A stretch of DNA of 64,000 nucleotides from Isoperla grammatica. Its lineage: Eukaryota; Arthropoda; Insecta; Plecoptera; Perlodidae. Below the pieces are notes generated by a model, which searched no databases, had not been told where the DNA came from, and saw only the letters and a list, made by a program, of their open reading frames with translations. Location of the stretch: assembly GCA_945910005.1 (NCBI GenBank), contig OX246741.1, positions 9,720,669 to 9,784,668 on the forward strand. The letters run 5' to 3'. Every line of letters begins with the position of its first letter. The first letter of the stretch is position 1. Positions 23,013 through 37,300 of this stretch are shown here, piece after piece. A program made the position numbers and the translations under genes.

Positions 23013-24699
23013 CTGTAACAATATCACTCAAGATCGTCTATCACAGTCTTCTTCACGCCACTTTACACTCACAAATACACTAGATAATACCTACATGTCT
23101 TTCTTTTGTGGATCAAGGTTTTTAAGAATTTATTATTTTAGTATTTATTTTAGTTTTTCTTTTTAAATTGATGCTATAAAATACTAATAAAAATAATAAT
23201 ATTTAATTAAAACATGGAAAATTATGACTAGCTTTCACAAATTATTATTTTTATCTGAGAAGGCTATACATAAGTTTCATTTGAGAGTTTATTTATATGG
23301 TGGAAGTCTATAGCATTTAGTTTGTGGAAGGAAGAAGAACATTACAATATAACTTGCTTCATGAAGGGTGAACCAACTTCTACTATGTACATTATCTTTA
23401 CTTTTAATGTTATGGCAGTAAAATACTTAGCCTGGTTCAGCTTTGTTGTTTTCTTCTTCTTCCAATGAGTGAGTTCAAGTGAAAACCTTTGTTTAAATTT
23501 ACCAAATGTAAATGTCCCTTCAACCATCAAGTCACTTTTCTAAGTACAATTAAGCATGCTCACTGATTGAACAAATTACCAAAGTAGGCCTACCAGTACA
23601 ACCAGTTGATAATAAAGGAACTTTAATAATTTTCAGAAACTTCAGTGTGATTTTTATATTAATTTTTTCATGTTAAGATCAGACTACTTTAGCATTCATG
23701 AAGTATTTGAATACACAATTCAAATGCATACATCCATACATCATATCCCCTTCTTGAATAACTTCCCATTTACTGTATAACTACCTTTCTTTATTCTAGA
23801 GTTATTCCATAGGATTTATCTGTTAACAACATCACCACCATATGTCAATATTAAAAAGTGGGAAGTGTCCCCTTATGAAAAATTTCTTTACCTCTTGTCA
23901 TTAATCAGACTTCTTAAATTATACTAAGTACAAATGCAATTTCTCCCTAATATGTCAGTCACATATTGCTTTATTACAGCGTTTATCCAATAGCTTACAA
24001 GTTGAATTATTGCAAAGATGAGGTTGGAAATACAATTGAATTAAGTAGGTGGAAGAATACACCGTAGTAGTGTCCACATTTTCCTTGACAAGAAAACTTT
24101 TCCACTCGGATCACTTTCAAATTATTAGTTAAATTTATGCCGCTTGTGTTATAACATAGTTTATTTATAAGGGATGTGAAAATATAAACATACACATTAA
24201 CTTGTTGATATTAAACAGGAAATTGCATACCTTCCACACAATGGGCAAAAAGTCACTCGTTGGTTAGGGCTCTTGCAAGTTTGAACGAAGATGCAAAAAT
24301 ATGCAGATAAATCTAAAACTTCATTGGTTTATAAATTTAGTTTGGCTAGTTAACTAGAAATAACAGCTAACAACTATAATTTTAAAAGAACAAGAATGTC
24401 GAAATATTTAAGAATACTTTTTGTATGGAGGGTAAGAGTAGTACTAAATGAAGTTACACATTCATATTGGTACCTAATCAAGTTATGAACACAACCGGTA
24501 AATCAGCAGTAATTTGGGATGCTACAAGGCACACTTCACGAAGTAGACAAGTTTAGTTTAGTTTGGTACACTTACACTACATTTAAAGAGGCACCTCTTT
24601 AATTGAAAAAAAATAAAATCGTGAGAAGGCTTAGTTACTTCAAGACCCAAGAACCCATAATCATCTAGTGAACAGAACTTCTGTAATTTCATTTTTATT

Positions 24700-24773
<74 letters not shown>

Positions 24774-25324
24774 TCACAGACAAGAGACCTCATTTACAAA
24801 TAAATAATGTTATACCAAATAAAATAATATACAATACACACTTACAGATAATAGCAATTATCAATAAGTACATTGACTACTCAACATATAAATAGATAAA
24901 AATATCTATCTCACAAACTGGTGTGTGTATAACCATACGATGATATATCAGAAAGGAAATCAATAATAAACAAATAAAAAACAAAATAGTATACCTACTA
25001 TGAAGTTTTGAAAATGTTATTTGCTAGGGTGTTTAGAAAGGACTGGTTCAGCATAAAGCCTGATTGTCGCAAAGAGATCCACATAGTTCTTAGCGTATGT
25101 GTAGGTGTTTGGAGAAGAAATCATTATTTTCGCAGGCAAATGTTTGCAGCATTATTGAAAAAGCAGCATTTCAACTGCTGGACGGGTACCGTATGGACGT
25201 AGGTTGTAAGCAAACATCGATGCTGGTGAAGGTACATTAGGGCTACTTTACAAATAATAAGAATTACATTAAATTCACATTTGTTATGAATGAGTGTTAC
25301 ATGAGTGTTTTAAGGAAGGCTATG

Positions 25325-25383
<59 letters not shown>

Positions 25384-28300
25384 ATAGGACAATTTTATTG
25401 CATTTATTATAAACTTTACTCCTGGCAACCATTAAATTTTTTTAACGTTGTAGTTAAAGCCACATATTTTTGCATACCTGTTAACTTGCACAAAGATTTA
25501 ATAAAAAACTCTTTAGTTCAAGACTATAAAATTAGTATATCAATTGTGCCAATGTAATAGTACTGGTACTTACTTTACAGTGTAGGCTACTTATGAAATA
25601 CAGTGCACGATTAAAAATGTACCCAATAAAATAAGGTATGAATTAGAAATACTATTATTTCAGAAAATAATTATATAGGGATGACATTGAGTACAAGATT
25701 TCGGAAATTAATTAATCGAATTATCTCTACACTATAAGCAATGAAAAGTCCTTGAAACATCAACTGTAAGAAGTTACTTTGACATTCATGTATAGATTTT
25801 ATTTTGTTGGCAATGAATGTCTTGTCGAGGTTTTCCATTCATTGCTAAACAATAAACATTGGTTTCTTGATGCATGACAAGACCTTGCAACGAAATAAAA
25901 GTAGTATGGGTAATACATTCAGACAAGTTATACTGTAAGACTTCATTACTAAATAAGTAATAGTTGTATTTATATTTATTTATTTCAAGTTCAGAAATCA
26001 TGACCAACTAGTGCAGTACCCTTATTTGTGTAGGGTTTTTCACTATTAGCTAAAATCCCCTAGATTCATACATCACTATTCGGATAATAAACCGTGAATC
26101 ATGATTCATGATTTATTATCCGAAAAGTGATTACCGTAATAGTTTCCCAGGTGTTTCACATTATTGGTAATCATGGTGGTATAAAGCATAATGGTTCAAT
26201 CAATTCATCATTATATGGCCATCGTCAATGTATGCACTTATTTATATGGATTCGAAGAAATCCCCACTACTCGCATTGCCAATCGCTTTTAGAATATTAT
26301 TATATTAAATATCTATGAAGATCAGACTTATTTATTTTTTATTCTATTATAATTTATGTAATTTCATTAAATATTAAATAATCATATTTAAGCATCACTT
26401 ATTTCAATTGTTGTCCTAATTTGAAATAGTAATCAAGCAGATACCCCATGTCATCCCAAGTAAATATAGACAGTTTAAATACAGAATTACATTTATAAGA
26501 ACTTATACCAAAGTAATCAACAAGAAACAGAATGCAGTAGTGATTCCCTAAGAGCAGTGTTAGATGTGATGCTAACAACACTCGCAGGACACGATAAATA
26601 TGATGCCGCACTCAAACAAACGAGCATTTCATGTCAACAGCGATCTTAGAGAAACACACTCCTGTAGTAGAAAGAGAATCAATCGTGTGTGTGAACCGCT
26701 GGCTAACCTTAACCTAAGAAAGATTAGTCGCTAGGTGTGGTAGATGTGGTAACATGCAGTCAAGCAACGTATGGAGAGGAGAAAAAAACAGTGTCACATA
26801 CACAAGATACAGTGTTAATTGTGCAATTCTCGAGAAGTGAGATAAAGCATGTAGAGAAATTAGTCGTACACATACCACATTGCCTGCATTACAGTAGAAA
26901 AAATAGTTTATTGTGCAGTGATTGGTATCAAACATTTATTCTCTTCCCTGCTGGGTGATAATAGCCTAATTAATGCTGCATTTCTTGGTAAATTAACTTA
27001 GTCTTAACGATTTTAAAAGTATGCATCTTGTGTGGAATTTTCTATAGTAGGCCTACCATGTGCCCTGTAAATAGAAACGTTGTGCCGCTTAATTTAACCA
27101 CGCATTGATTTGAAGTACATTCATATTGTTCTTATTTACCATTCAGTTCAGTTAAATGCATTTTTTAAACCTGGCCCCTTCAACAACATACGAAATTCTG
27201 CCTTAACATGTAGATTGGCCATATACGTAGATCTATATTATTCAATAATTGCAGTTTAATTTTCCATTTTAGTATATATCATTTTTCGTTGCTATTGATT
27301 GCATTGTTTGTTAAAATAAGGATTTTGTAATATCAGCAGTATTAGAAACAGTTTAATAGAATGTATTTAGTTTCCAAATAAAATTATCCTTCAGACAAAA
27401 TTAGGAGTCTTTATACTGTACTTTAGAGCAAAACACAAATTTACAAAGTTAATACCAATTTATTCAGCATCTATTTTTAAGAATTGTTCCACACATGATT
27501 GCTTAGTGCCTGATTGTACACTTTGCAGTCCTTTCACAGACTACGTTTCTCGTTTCCATTACACTAAAACCAAATGATTTTTTCATGACACTTGGGATAT
27601 GTATTTTAGGATTACATACCCATGGAAAGTACAATTTGGCAACAAATATCTTATCATCATACTTAAATTCCTTGGGTCGCCATGCTAGCGTGGTGAAAAA
27701 CTTACACATATTATCAAATACAATAAAAAAACTTGGTTCTACGTACCGCCTGTAGACCGAGCATATAATGATTTCATTCACGTGTACAACAAACACAAAT
27801 ATATATATAACAATAGAATATTTATGGCGTTTTCCAATGGCTGCTGCAGCACTGGACGGCACTACCTTTAACAATTAAGCCGACAATGCACAACAATATA
27901 ATGGACGCATCAGTGCGCACTGAGTGCAGCCCATTGGAAAACGCCAAAAGTACTGTATATGTGCAAACACAGAGAGAGAAAGAGAGCATACAACAATAGA
28001 GTAGAATGTAAGCGGGGAGTGCATCAGTGTCAACGCCAGTGTGTACCTGGTTGAGGGGAGGAGAAGGGGGGAGAGTCAAGCTCCGCCTCCTCAACCCAAC
28101 GTTGACGGTTGCCAAGTAACGTGTCCGTGTCTTCGTCAACGCAACGCTGGGGGAATGTTACGCCATCTCCGAGACTGAAAGCAGAGTGCGACAGATTCGC
28201 AGCAATCCATCTCGCAAACATACTATTTCTATCCGTTTACAATCTACACTACGTTCCAGCACTTCAATTTATTTTGAATTTTGAGTATTATCAAAAATGT

Positions 28301-31300
28301 AAACCTATTAGGTAACCAATAGCTTTTTTTTTTTTAGTGTACAAGCTTGTTATGACTTACGAGCTTACTGAAATTATATTTGATGTATTACTCACTTTAG
28401 GGTTTTCAAAGCCACCTAGTGACGAAAGGGAATTCTAGGTCCAGTAATTTGTATAACAAAGCAATATAAGGAAACAAAACTGTTTGATATTTAATATGTA
28501 AAATGAAAAACAGCATATAGTGTTGAAGTTATAGATGCCACACTAAATTCCCCAAACATGAAAACAATATTCTTGAAATAAAACAACTGCGCAATCAAAA
28601 TTGAGAAAAGTGCTTTTATTTTATTACAAAAATTGTAAAAACAAACAGTTTGTAATGAATATTTATTGATTTTTGCCACCATTTCTAATAATATTATATA
28701 TATATTGCAATGTTAATATTATTATTTCTAATGTTAAATGCAAAATGTCATTAGCATCTTAATTAAGAGCTAAAACTTGCCATAGGCTTTTCGAAAGGGA
28801 GTCTTGATTCAAATTTGCTGTTGGATATTGCACTTCCACTGAATGTCAAATTCTGACGTTTCTGGCCAATCGATACAGAGCGCACTTATTCTTATCCGGC
28901 TCGTCTGTCTGCAAACTTAACAAGTTGTGCAGCTAGTTTTGTCACGAACAAGCCCACCAGCCAATGATGATGCAAACAAGTTTTTGTGGCTGCCTCTCAT
29001 CTTTTGGCACATAATTTTGATTGACATACGTAGGATTAGATTTGGAATCATATCATTATATTAAATAGTTGCATGTCTTGGAAGACAGCAAAAAGGAAGA
29101 GGATGTAATGAGCCTGAAGCATTAAAAAAATACATAGGTCGAGTTGCTGGTGTCTACCTTACCCATGACCATAGTTTGTTGATTTCCACAAAGCTGTTTG
29201 GTACCCAATTGGTTTCATTGTTTGAAATATAATGATTGAATTATGAGAACCTGAGATCTACGTCTGACGAGAACACTAAAAGAAGAAGCCAATAAGGTAG
29301 GCATGATACGTTAACTACTTGGACAGCAATGTTCGGTATGCCATTAAGTTAAGTAGTCACTTGTTTCTAAAAAATTACTAAGTAGTCAATTGCAAGAGAT
29401 CATTCCACTAAAATCAGTAAACAATTATTATGTACTTCAGAGTATTGGAGACAGCACAGCACATAATACTCTATAGCAGTTTAAGGTATTTTCATTGATC
29501 AGTAATCATCTTTCTACTGCAATTACTCACACACGGGCCATCCTCCTTTAACGGCTCCACCATGATTTAGAAAACCCAATTTTGAAAGAGACCGGTACGT
29601 ATTTTCAGGTAAAAATTTACCGGCATGCTTGGCCACACCTAAGTTTTCAAAAATCAAACAGTCCAATTTTCCTGTGGTCTACATGTGAGTAAATACGGTA
29701 TTAGTGTATCAAATATAAACCAACAAGAATCACAAGCCACAACTGATGAATAGTTACCTAGTAGTTTGCCATTTGTAAGAGGGATACAATCATTTCTATT
29801 TTTTGTTTGATACTACTTTTGTTTCAAAAATACCAACTTCAACTACTACCGTACATATAGTTAACTAGTCGGTTTTTTGCTACTTGTTGCTAACACCATT
29901 TTATTTGCACATAGAATCCAATTTTGAATCTTTTAAACTATCTACTAAACTTATTTTATGAACCGTTAAGCATTGCAAATTAAATATTCATCTACTGAAA
30001 CAAAGTATTAACCCAAGAAGCTAATACGTAGCTGTATTATTTAGGCCTAGATGGTATTATTGCACAGATAAGCCTAGGCTAGCTAAGCAAAATAATAATG
30101 GTACACACATACTTCAGGATACAAGCATGTCAGATGTACATGTACGTAAGCTACATACAATCTGAAACATTTTTGATGGTAAATATGTGGATTAAAATTT
30201 CAGTCCATGTGAAAAACAATTAAAATTCTGATAAAATCAATACCAATTTATTAAATTGTATAAATGATTTTCTTCAGAAAATGTATTGCCCTCAACCTGA
30301 ACCCTTTATAATACTTTAGACTCCTGTACGTAGGGGGCCGCCCAATTACACAATAACTGACATAAAAATTATGAACCATTGCTAGAATAATATGCATTTT
30401 TATTTTTTATTACATAAAAATTGTAAAAATACATTACTGGTACAGACAAAATGTATCAATGCAATAATACAAATTATAACATGTAGGCCTACAAATTAAT
30501 TTTTACATGAATTTGAAGGCTTCCATTATTCATATTATTTATTAATATTACAAGTTACTTTCATTACATGAAAAGTAGATATATATAAAATACAGTAGAC
30601 ACATAATAATCAAAATAATTTCTCACTAATAATTTTTTGTGTTTTAGTCAAGTAGGATGTTAAATTTTGTTAGGTACCTACAAACAAAATGATGAATACG
30701 GGCAACGTTTACATAATGTACAAAAGAATACTTTTACACATATGATTTATAAGTGGTAAATAATGTAATTCCTTTCTAAGTTAAAAGATTTGAGCTATTT
30801 GAACCTAGCAGTATTGCATAACTAAACATAAAAACATTTTCTGTTACAGTCAGTTTTCCCTATTGACAGTCGATGTTGTTTGCGAGTGTGTATGTGTATA
30901 TGTGCACAAGGAGAAATTAAAATGCAAGGCGTTTAATACTACAAACTTCAAAAGGGTCATGCAAAAATCATTCCTCATGCTTGCTGCCATACGATGTTTA
31001 CAGACAGACAGACAGACGGACGGACAGATAGATATCGTGCCCAGGGGTCAGACTACATGCGGTTTGTCTGCCGTCGAACCGTCTTCAAGATCTGACCTGT
31101 TCTGAGTTGACCCCATCGAGTTGTAAGAGCTCGGTTGGTGTACACTCCGGACGGGATAAACAACGCCGTCGCCCAAACTAGAACAGAAGCTAAACGTTGT
31201 CCCAAGCTACTAATCACGCTACCGACCAGGGTGTCTAGAAAACTCAACGTTTTTCCCCCACGATTTTAAACCAACCGACTAACAGCTTTGACAGTTATTA

Positions 31301-34300
31301 TTATGATTATCTGATGGCACCAAAACTGGTTTTGAAGATCTTAACAAAGACTTATTAATGCATGTACGTATTTGTCAATTTAAAAAATAAAACGATTACT
31401 GTGAGAGAAATATCCGAGATCGACTGATTGCAAATTGCAACAACCTTAACAGATTTATGAGAAAATGTAGCCCCATTATGAAATTTTCAATACAAATAAG
31501 AATGTCATATTAGGCCTATGATATTTAGTTTACATTATGTTTAATGTGAAGGAACATCAAGTACGATTTTCAAGATAATAGAGGAAAAAATGTACACGTG
31601 CAACATACAAATTTCCAGATGATTTACTACTTTTGTAGACACCCTGTAGTCATGTAAAGGGGTACAGTACAAAATCACTGTCAATAGTAAAATTTGAGAA
31701 CGAAATTAATAATTACATGTCTGCGATTACTAACCTCAATTTTGAGTGAGTTCAGACTTTGCCAATGTTATCTTACAAACCATATTTAAGCTTAAAAAGT
31801 AGATCATTTCACGAGTACTCACATTGTAATTACTAATACTCTCCTACTTTGTTAAAAGAATTCACAAAAGAAAAATAATAGGCCTTAATACAGATAAATC
31901 TGGATGTAAACTTCAGCCAATAAATTACTTAACCACTAACAAGATGTGGAGGAATAAAATATTGTGAATTGTGACGATAGCACTAGTTGTGATAATAAAC
32001 AATCAAATAATAAAACAATAACATACATGGTGAGTGTGCAAGAACCACAAGTTCAAATAATAACGTTTTAATTTACCCTATTACCCGGTCTTCGTCAGAT
32101 AGAATTTGTGAACTGTCACTTAAGAGGAAAACACCAGTGAACATTCAAAAGAGTGAGTGTGAAACCGAGTATCTTTCCTAAACCTATCGATACAGTGTTT
32201 TCTATGTCAATGTGGCATTCAACAATCATCTACGTGAGGCTACTAGTAGTACGTAAATCTAACACATCTATTGGCAACACAACAGACATTTCACTGCATT
32301 TGTGCAAATGCTAATATGCAGACGTTTATCAAACTTCCAACATAACATTTACAGTGTAAAACTACTGCTACAAAATTAAAAAAAGAAAGTGTGCATGGAG
32401 GAGGGATACTGTCAAGAATCAGTGTATGGGCAAATCTGAAGAAAATACTTCGTAAGATGGCCAGTTGCCTAGGTAATAAAATACGAACAAGTTTCAGGCA
32501 AGGAAAATACAAATTGAAATAGGTGTAGGAGGAAGCATGAACAAAATTTATGTCAATGGACAGGACGGGGCTGAAAACACAGTTTGTTCATTCAAATCAA
32601 ACGTGACTGCAAAGGAAGTGAAAGCTGGTACATAGGACTACAGTCCCGTGTATTCCCCAGAACAGAACCACAGCATTCTAGTAGGCCTATTATACGAGGA
32701 ATTTTTGGGATTACCGTCTGTAAGCATGTTGATATCTTGCTTCTTGAGTTGTGTGGTTCACAAACTTGTCCTAGTGTGGTAACGTTATGAATGCTATTGG
32801 AACATGTCAACCGCAAAATGAACACGATCACTTTTATAGCATATTTTGCCTATCCCCATTCATGTTCATTCATGTAGGCCCACTACCTATCACCCTGTCC
32901 GGCAAAACACACTTGCTCTGTGAAATGGACGTCTAAAGCAGCCCGAGCTTCCATCTGGGTGCAAGTGCCAGCCCTAGAGAAATATTGTCGCTCTGTTCTT
33001 CGGACTGATGTTTTAAGTAAGGTACCTATGTAACTGACTCCGCTTTTCTCCAAATAACAGAGCACGCAGCACGAGATCTGAACGGTATGGAGTCGGTTGA
33101 CCGTCGATAACAAAGTAAAATGCCAACACAGGCCTAGATCACAGATACATAAATTGGACAAAGACTATTGTTAATCAAAGTTCAATCTTGTCTTGTGGTA
33201 TAATTTGTCGATGGTGCGTTGTAGTTGTTGGAGATGGATATGTATGTAACAAGTGTAAATATAAAGAAAAGTGAATACTTTGAATGTTCCAAATTGAATT
33301 TTTCGAGAAAAACAACATCCCTCATCATTGTACATAAAGGCTGCACTCTTTTATTTTAATTTTACTCAAACAAGCAGTTGATTCATTGATGTTCTAGAAG
33401 GAATCTCAATATCAGTCAATGCACAACAAAGTATTACTGCACTTGAGAAGGAACAAGGTGAAATGAGGTGGGGGGAAATATGAAATTCATTGATTTGGGC
33501 AATTTAAAAATGAAGCTGCAAATTATCTCAGACAAATTATTAAATCTTCAATTGTTTAGACTTGGAAAAATAAAATAATACTAATGATGTGATCAACGTT
33601 AGTGTATGGTGACTGGTGAGTAAATGCATCATATCACAACCTTGACATGCAAGCCCCACAGGTACCTTATATACCCTTGTAGCTACACTATATATCTACA
33701 ACTTATCCTACTTCCATAATTTCACCAAACTGAGAGTTTCAAACACATTTACCGTCAAATTGTTTCAGATTAGTAAACTCTAACTACAGCTTAAGTCTAA
33801 TCCACAATCAAAATTAACAAAATATTTTTACGACTAGGTCTAGTTCGTGCATTTGTCGTGTGAACATAGTACACTAACCTTGCTTTTTTCTACATTGTAA
33901 TGTTTGCTATCCCCAGCCACAACCACAGACTAAGTTTGTATTTCTTGGGAACTTCAATCATGGAAGTGAAATAAGGCCCAGTCTTAAATTACTTTGAACC
34001 AAAAACTTGATTTTTACCTCGGCAACCACCAATTAAAACTTTTGAAATTAATTATGGCTGACCAAGAACTATTTAGTTGTAACTGGCAATCATATGACAA
34101 CACTGTACAACTAATCAGCACACCCTCCCTCTTCTTCCATAACTACCACACACAACCGTTTTCTAAGCAGCCCCCATCATTAAATATATTTTATGTCCAC
34201 GTAATTTACGTTGAAAGACACTTCTGGTCTGCACGTTGATGTTACATCAAATATTTTGGCAATAAGCATGTTTAGCACCGAGTTGTACGAGTTTGAGACT

Positions 34301-37300
34301 CATTTGTTGAATTGAACCAATTGCGCTTTGTTTCAGTAGCCTACATTTTTGTAACATTTCTCATTTCACTTTAAAGATTTGTAAATAGAGAGTTTAGTGT
34401 TACATCTAACTGTGTGAACTACAAACAAATGTTTTACTATAGGCCACCATCCTTAAAATTTGTCTTTTCACATTTCTTGATCATTAAATTTTGATTGTGG
34501 ATCAGAGCTTAATTTAAATTACAAGTTCCACTCATTGCAGGCGGAATGGTAAGGTTAGGAATAATTTTTAAATAGGCTTGTGTTTCACTTACCTAGAAAA
34601 TATTGGTAAAAACCACAATTTTCTGTTGTCTCCAAATACTTCTTGGAAATTATTGTATTTGCCTAAACTAAATCCATCTTTGTCGGCTCCACTACGAAAT
34701 ATTGGAGCTCTGAAGGCCTCTACAACACAAAACATAAGAAAGGTTGAAGAAAAATGTAGTAGGCCTAGGTAGTCTAGCAGATAGGCTAAATAATGTAAAA
34801 TGTTTTACTTTTAGGTTTAGGCCCTACATACCTAATGTAGATCTGTTGCGCGCGACAAGGTAACAGTGGTAGCAGAAGAGAGATACGAGACTTATAGCGA
34901 ACATGACGGCCACGAAAAATAAAAATAGGATGTGAAACCGGCCCATTCCTTCCAGTTCCCCCTGTAAACCATCAACCTATATAAGCAACAGAAACATTAA
35001 AAAAACACAATTATTATTAATAATCATTGTACATACTATGTATGTAGAGAACTCAACAAAACACTCGTTCTACTGAATTTCAAAACTAGTAAGATATCTA
35101 CGCAAATATTAAACTTAATAAACTAGTACTACTTCACACTAAAATGATATTCATACTTTTAAAAAAAAAAACATTGCACTGAGGCACACATTTTACACTC
35201 AAGAGCAAACAATTCAATCGCAAAGTAAAAAACTCGAACCCACCTTCCAAAAACTAATAAAGTAGGACAATGAAGTAAGCGCAATGAAAAGGCAATACAA
35301 CAGGGCATATCCCAAAAACAGAATAAAAAACTTGTAATTGGTAAACGCTACACAATTGTTGACCCATGGACAATGGTGATCCATTTTGAGAACGCACTCC
35401 CCACATACGCTGCAGTGGTGCGCCCTATCGGGTTTAATGTGGTAACACTTTTCACAGAAACGTATGGCTGAAATCAAAAAGAAAACACCGCCTGTATTAT
35501 TCCGAAGGTACCAAGTCATAATACGATAAATTAATATATATATATCTCTGGCTCCTGTTTCCAACTTAAGTTAGGTCAGGGGGTGGCTATAGCCACCAGG
35601 ATTCTAGGGCACTTCAAGAGCTCCTAACACCGGCTTGCCAGGCCTGTCATGTCCTCTACAAATTCACTCTCTTTTCTTCCCACCAAAATAATATTTATTT
35701 ATTTAGTCATCTACAATGCACCCAAGAGGTTACATATTACAACTAGGCCTACTATATGAGCTAAGACCTACATTGTATGCAAAGTTGTCATTTTTTGGAG
35801 CTAAACACTAAAAGTAAATTAAGGTACTTTTTTGACGTCAATCTTTAATACCGGTACCGAAGTGTTTCAATAAATGAATCCGTACGTCTGGGCGTGCATG
35901 CTCGGCTCATGCAGATCGTTGACTTAATAACAGAACACGTACCAACCAGAGCAGCTAGAAGTTCATATTGTTCACAATAACATATTGGAGTGCTGATCAG
36001 GATTACTTAAGTTGTTATAAAAGAACAATAAGTATTAATTTTATTTTTTTATTTATACATATTATTTATTATGATGAACACTCTTGATGCTTTAATTTAC
36101 AAAAATTTCTTAGGAAAACTTGTGTCCGACAGATGCCATGTTTGAAATGCTCTGTAAATCTTAAATCACATCCCACAGTGATTTGAAGTCACGGGCAGAG
36201 CTAGATCCGATTGCTTGGATGGATACATTAACAAGCACAATCAAAATTAATGTGTTAGGACAATTATATTTAACTGGTTTGATTTCTAGAAACATTATCC
36301 AATAGGTAGTTTCTTTGTGTAACTTAAATGTTAATTTACATAACTAGTAAAAACACATTTTGGTCTTACCTCCATTTACTGTTCGATTTGTAACTGGTAA
36401 GTTTTCTGCAAATCGTTCTAGAATTTGTTTCTGGGCTTCTTCTGTTTCCGCTTGCTCAAACTTCTCCATGTCAGCTCGGGGTATTTTGAACTGAGGAACA
36501 AGTATTTGCAATGTTAAACAAATTGTCTAGAATAAACCATTTAATCAGCAGAGTGGGAAAACATTTTACACGGTAGATAACCAAAATTACAATTTACCTT
36601 TGAAGGAACTCGACCAATTTCTGTGAAAATCGTTTGCCAATATGCCCACATAAATATGACAAACAGGATGTGAAATCCAAAAAGGTATAAAACTGAAAAA
36701 AAAGAAATAATTAGGTTTACCGAATCAACTAGGCAAACAATAGGCCTACAGAATTTTGTCTTAATAAATTGTATTCCTCAAAACCCTACTCGTCCTACCA
36801 GTTTTTGTACATAAGGCCTATATGTAGGCTTAAGCTATATATGGAGATGGGTAGTTCAGTTTTTAATGAAAATTATTTGCCACGACAGGGATCGAACCCA
36901 GAACCTGCCGACTCTAGTGTAGGCTATTACGCCTACCAGTGCGGTTGAGGTTCAAATTTAGGATGTCCATATTTTTAAAGTGAAAAAATGGGACAGAAGC
37001 CATGAGCCAGCAGACTTCAGCGTTGAGTGAGTAATATATATAGGGTAGAGCCGCCACACCATCGGTAATTTGTCTACCGCCTTTGCCCAACATATTTTAG
37101 TCGGGTAAAAGAGGTTCACCAAGCACAACGAAGGCGGAGCCTGATTGGTCGGCTACTTCGCTAAACACAGTATAGACTGAACTATCATAATGAGAAAACT
37201 TCAGACAACTTATCTTAAAATATAGAATTTCACGTTACTGCGACATGCAAATGCAAAAACAAATGCTTCGATAGGCATATAACTGAGCCATTAATTATTT

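Larger units (their letters stand above)
23013..28046 (-). other. DHHC intron 8: simple repeats and a palindrome
   Basis: About 5 kb of AT-rich intron between exons 8b and 9. It holds an (ATT)n run, an (AAAT)n run, a 60-bp palindrome and a small MITE, each listed separately. No other coding exon was recognised. Confidence 0.5.

Noticed and set aside
24668..24895. Frame with a long Tyr run
   Set aside because: Pure consequence of the ATT microsatellite.
28047..28221. 63-codon minus-strand frame starting at 28221
   Set aside because: The frame continues upstream of a good acceptor; only the part from 28174 is an exon (8b), and the start Met is not used.
31053..31247. 64-codon minus-strand frame
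   Set aside because: It overlaps exon 8a in another phase. The phase dictated by exon 7 gives the conserved LGDG block, so the longer frame is a shadow.
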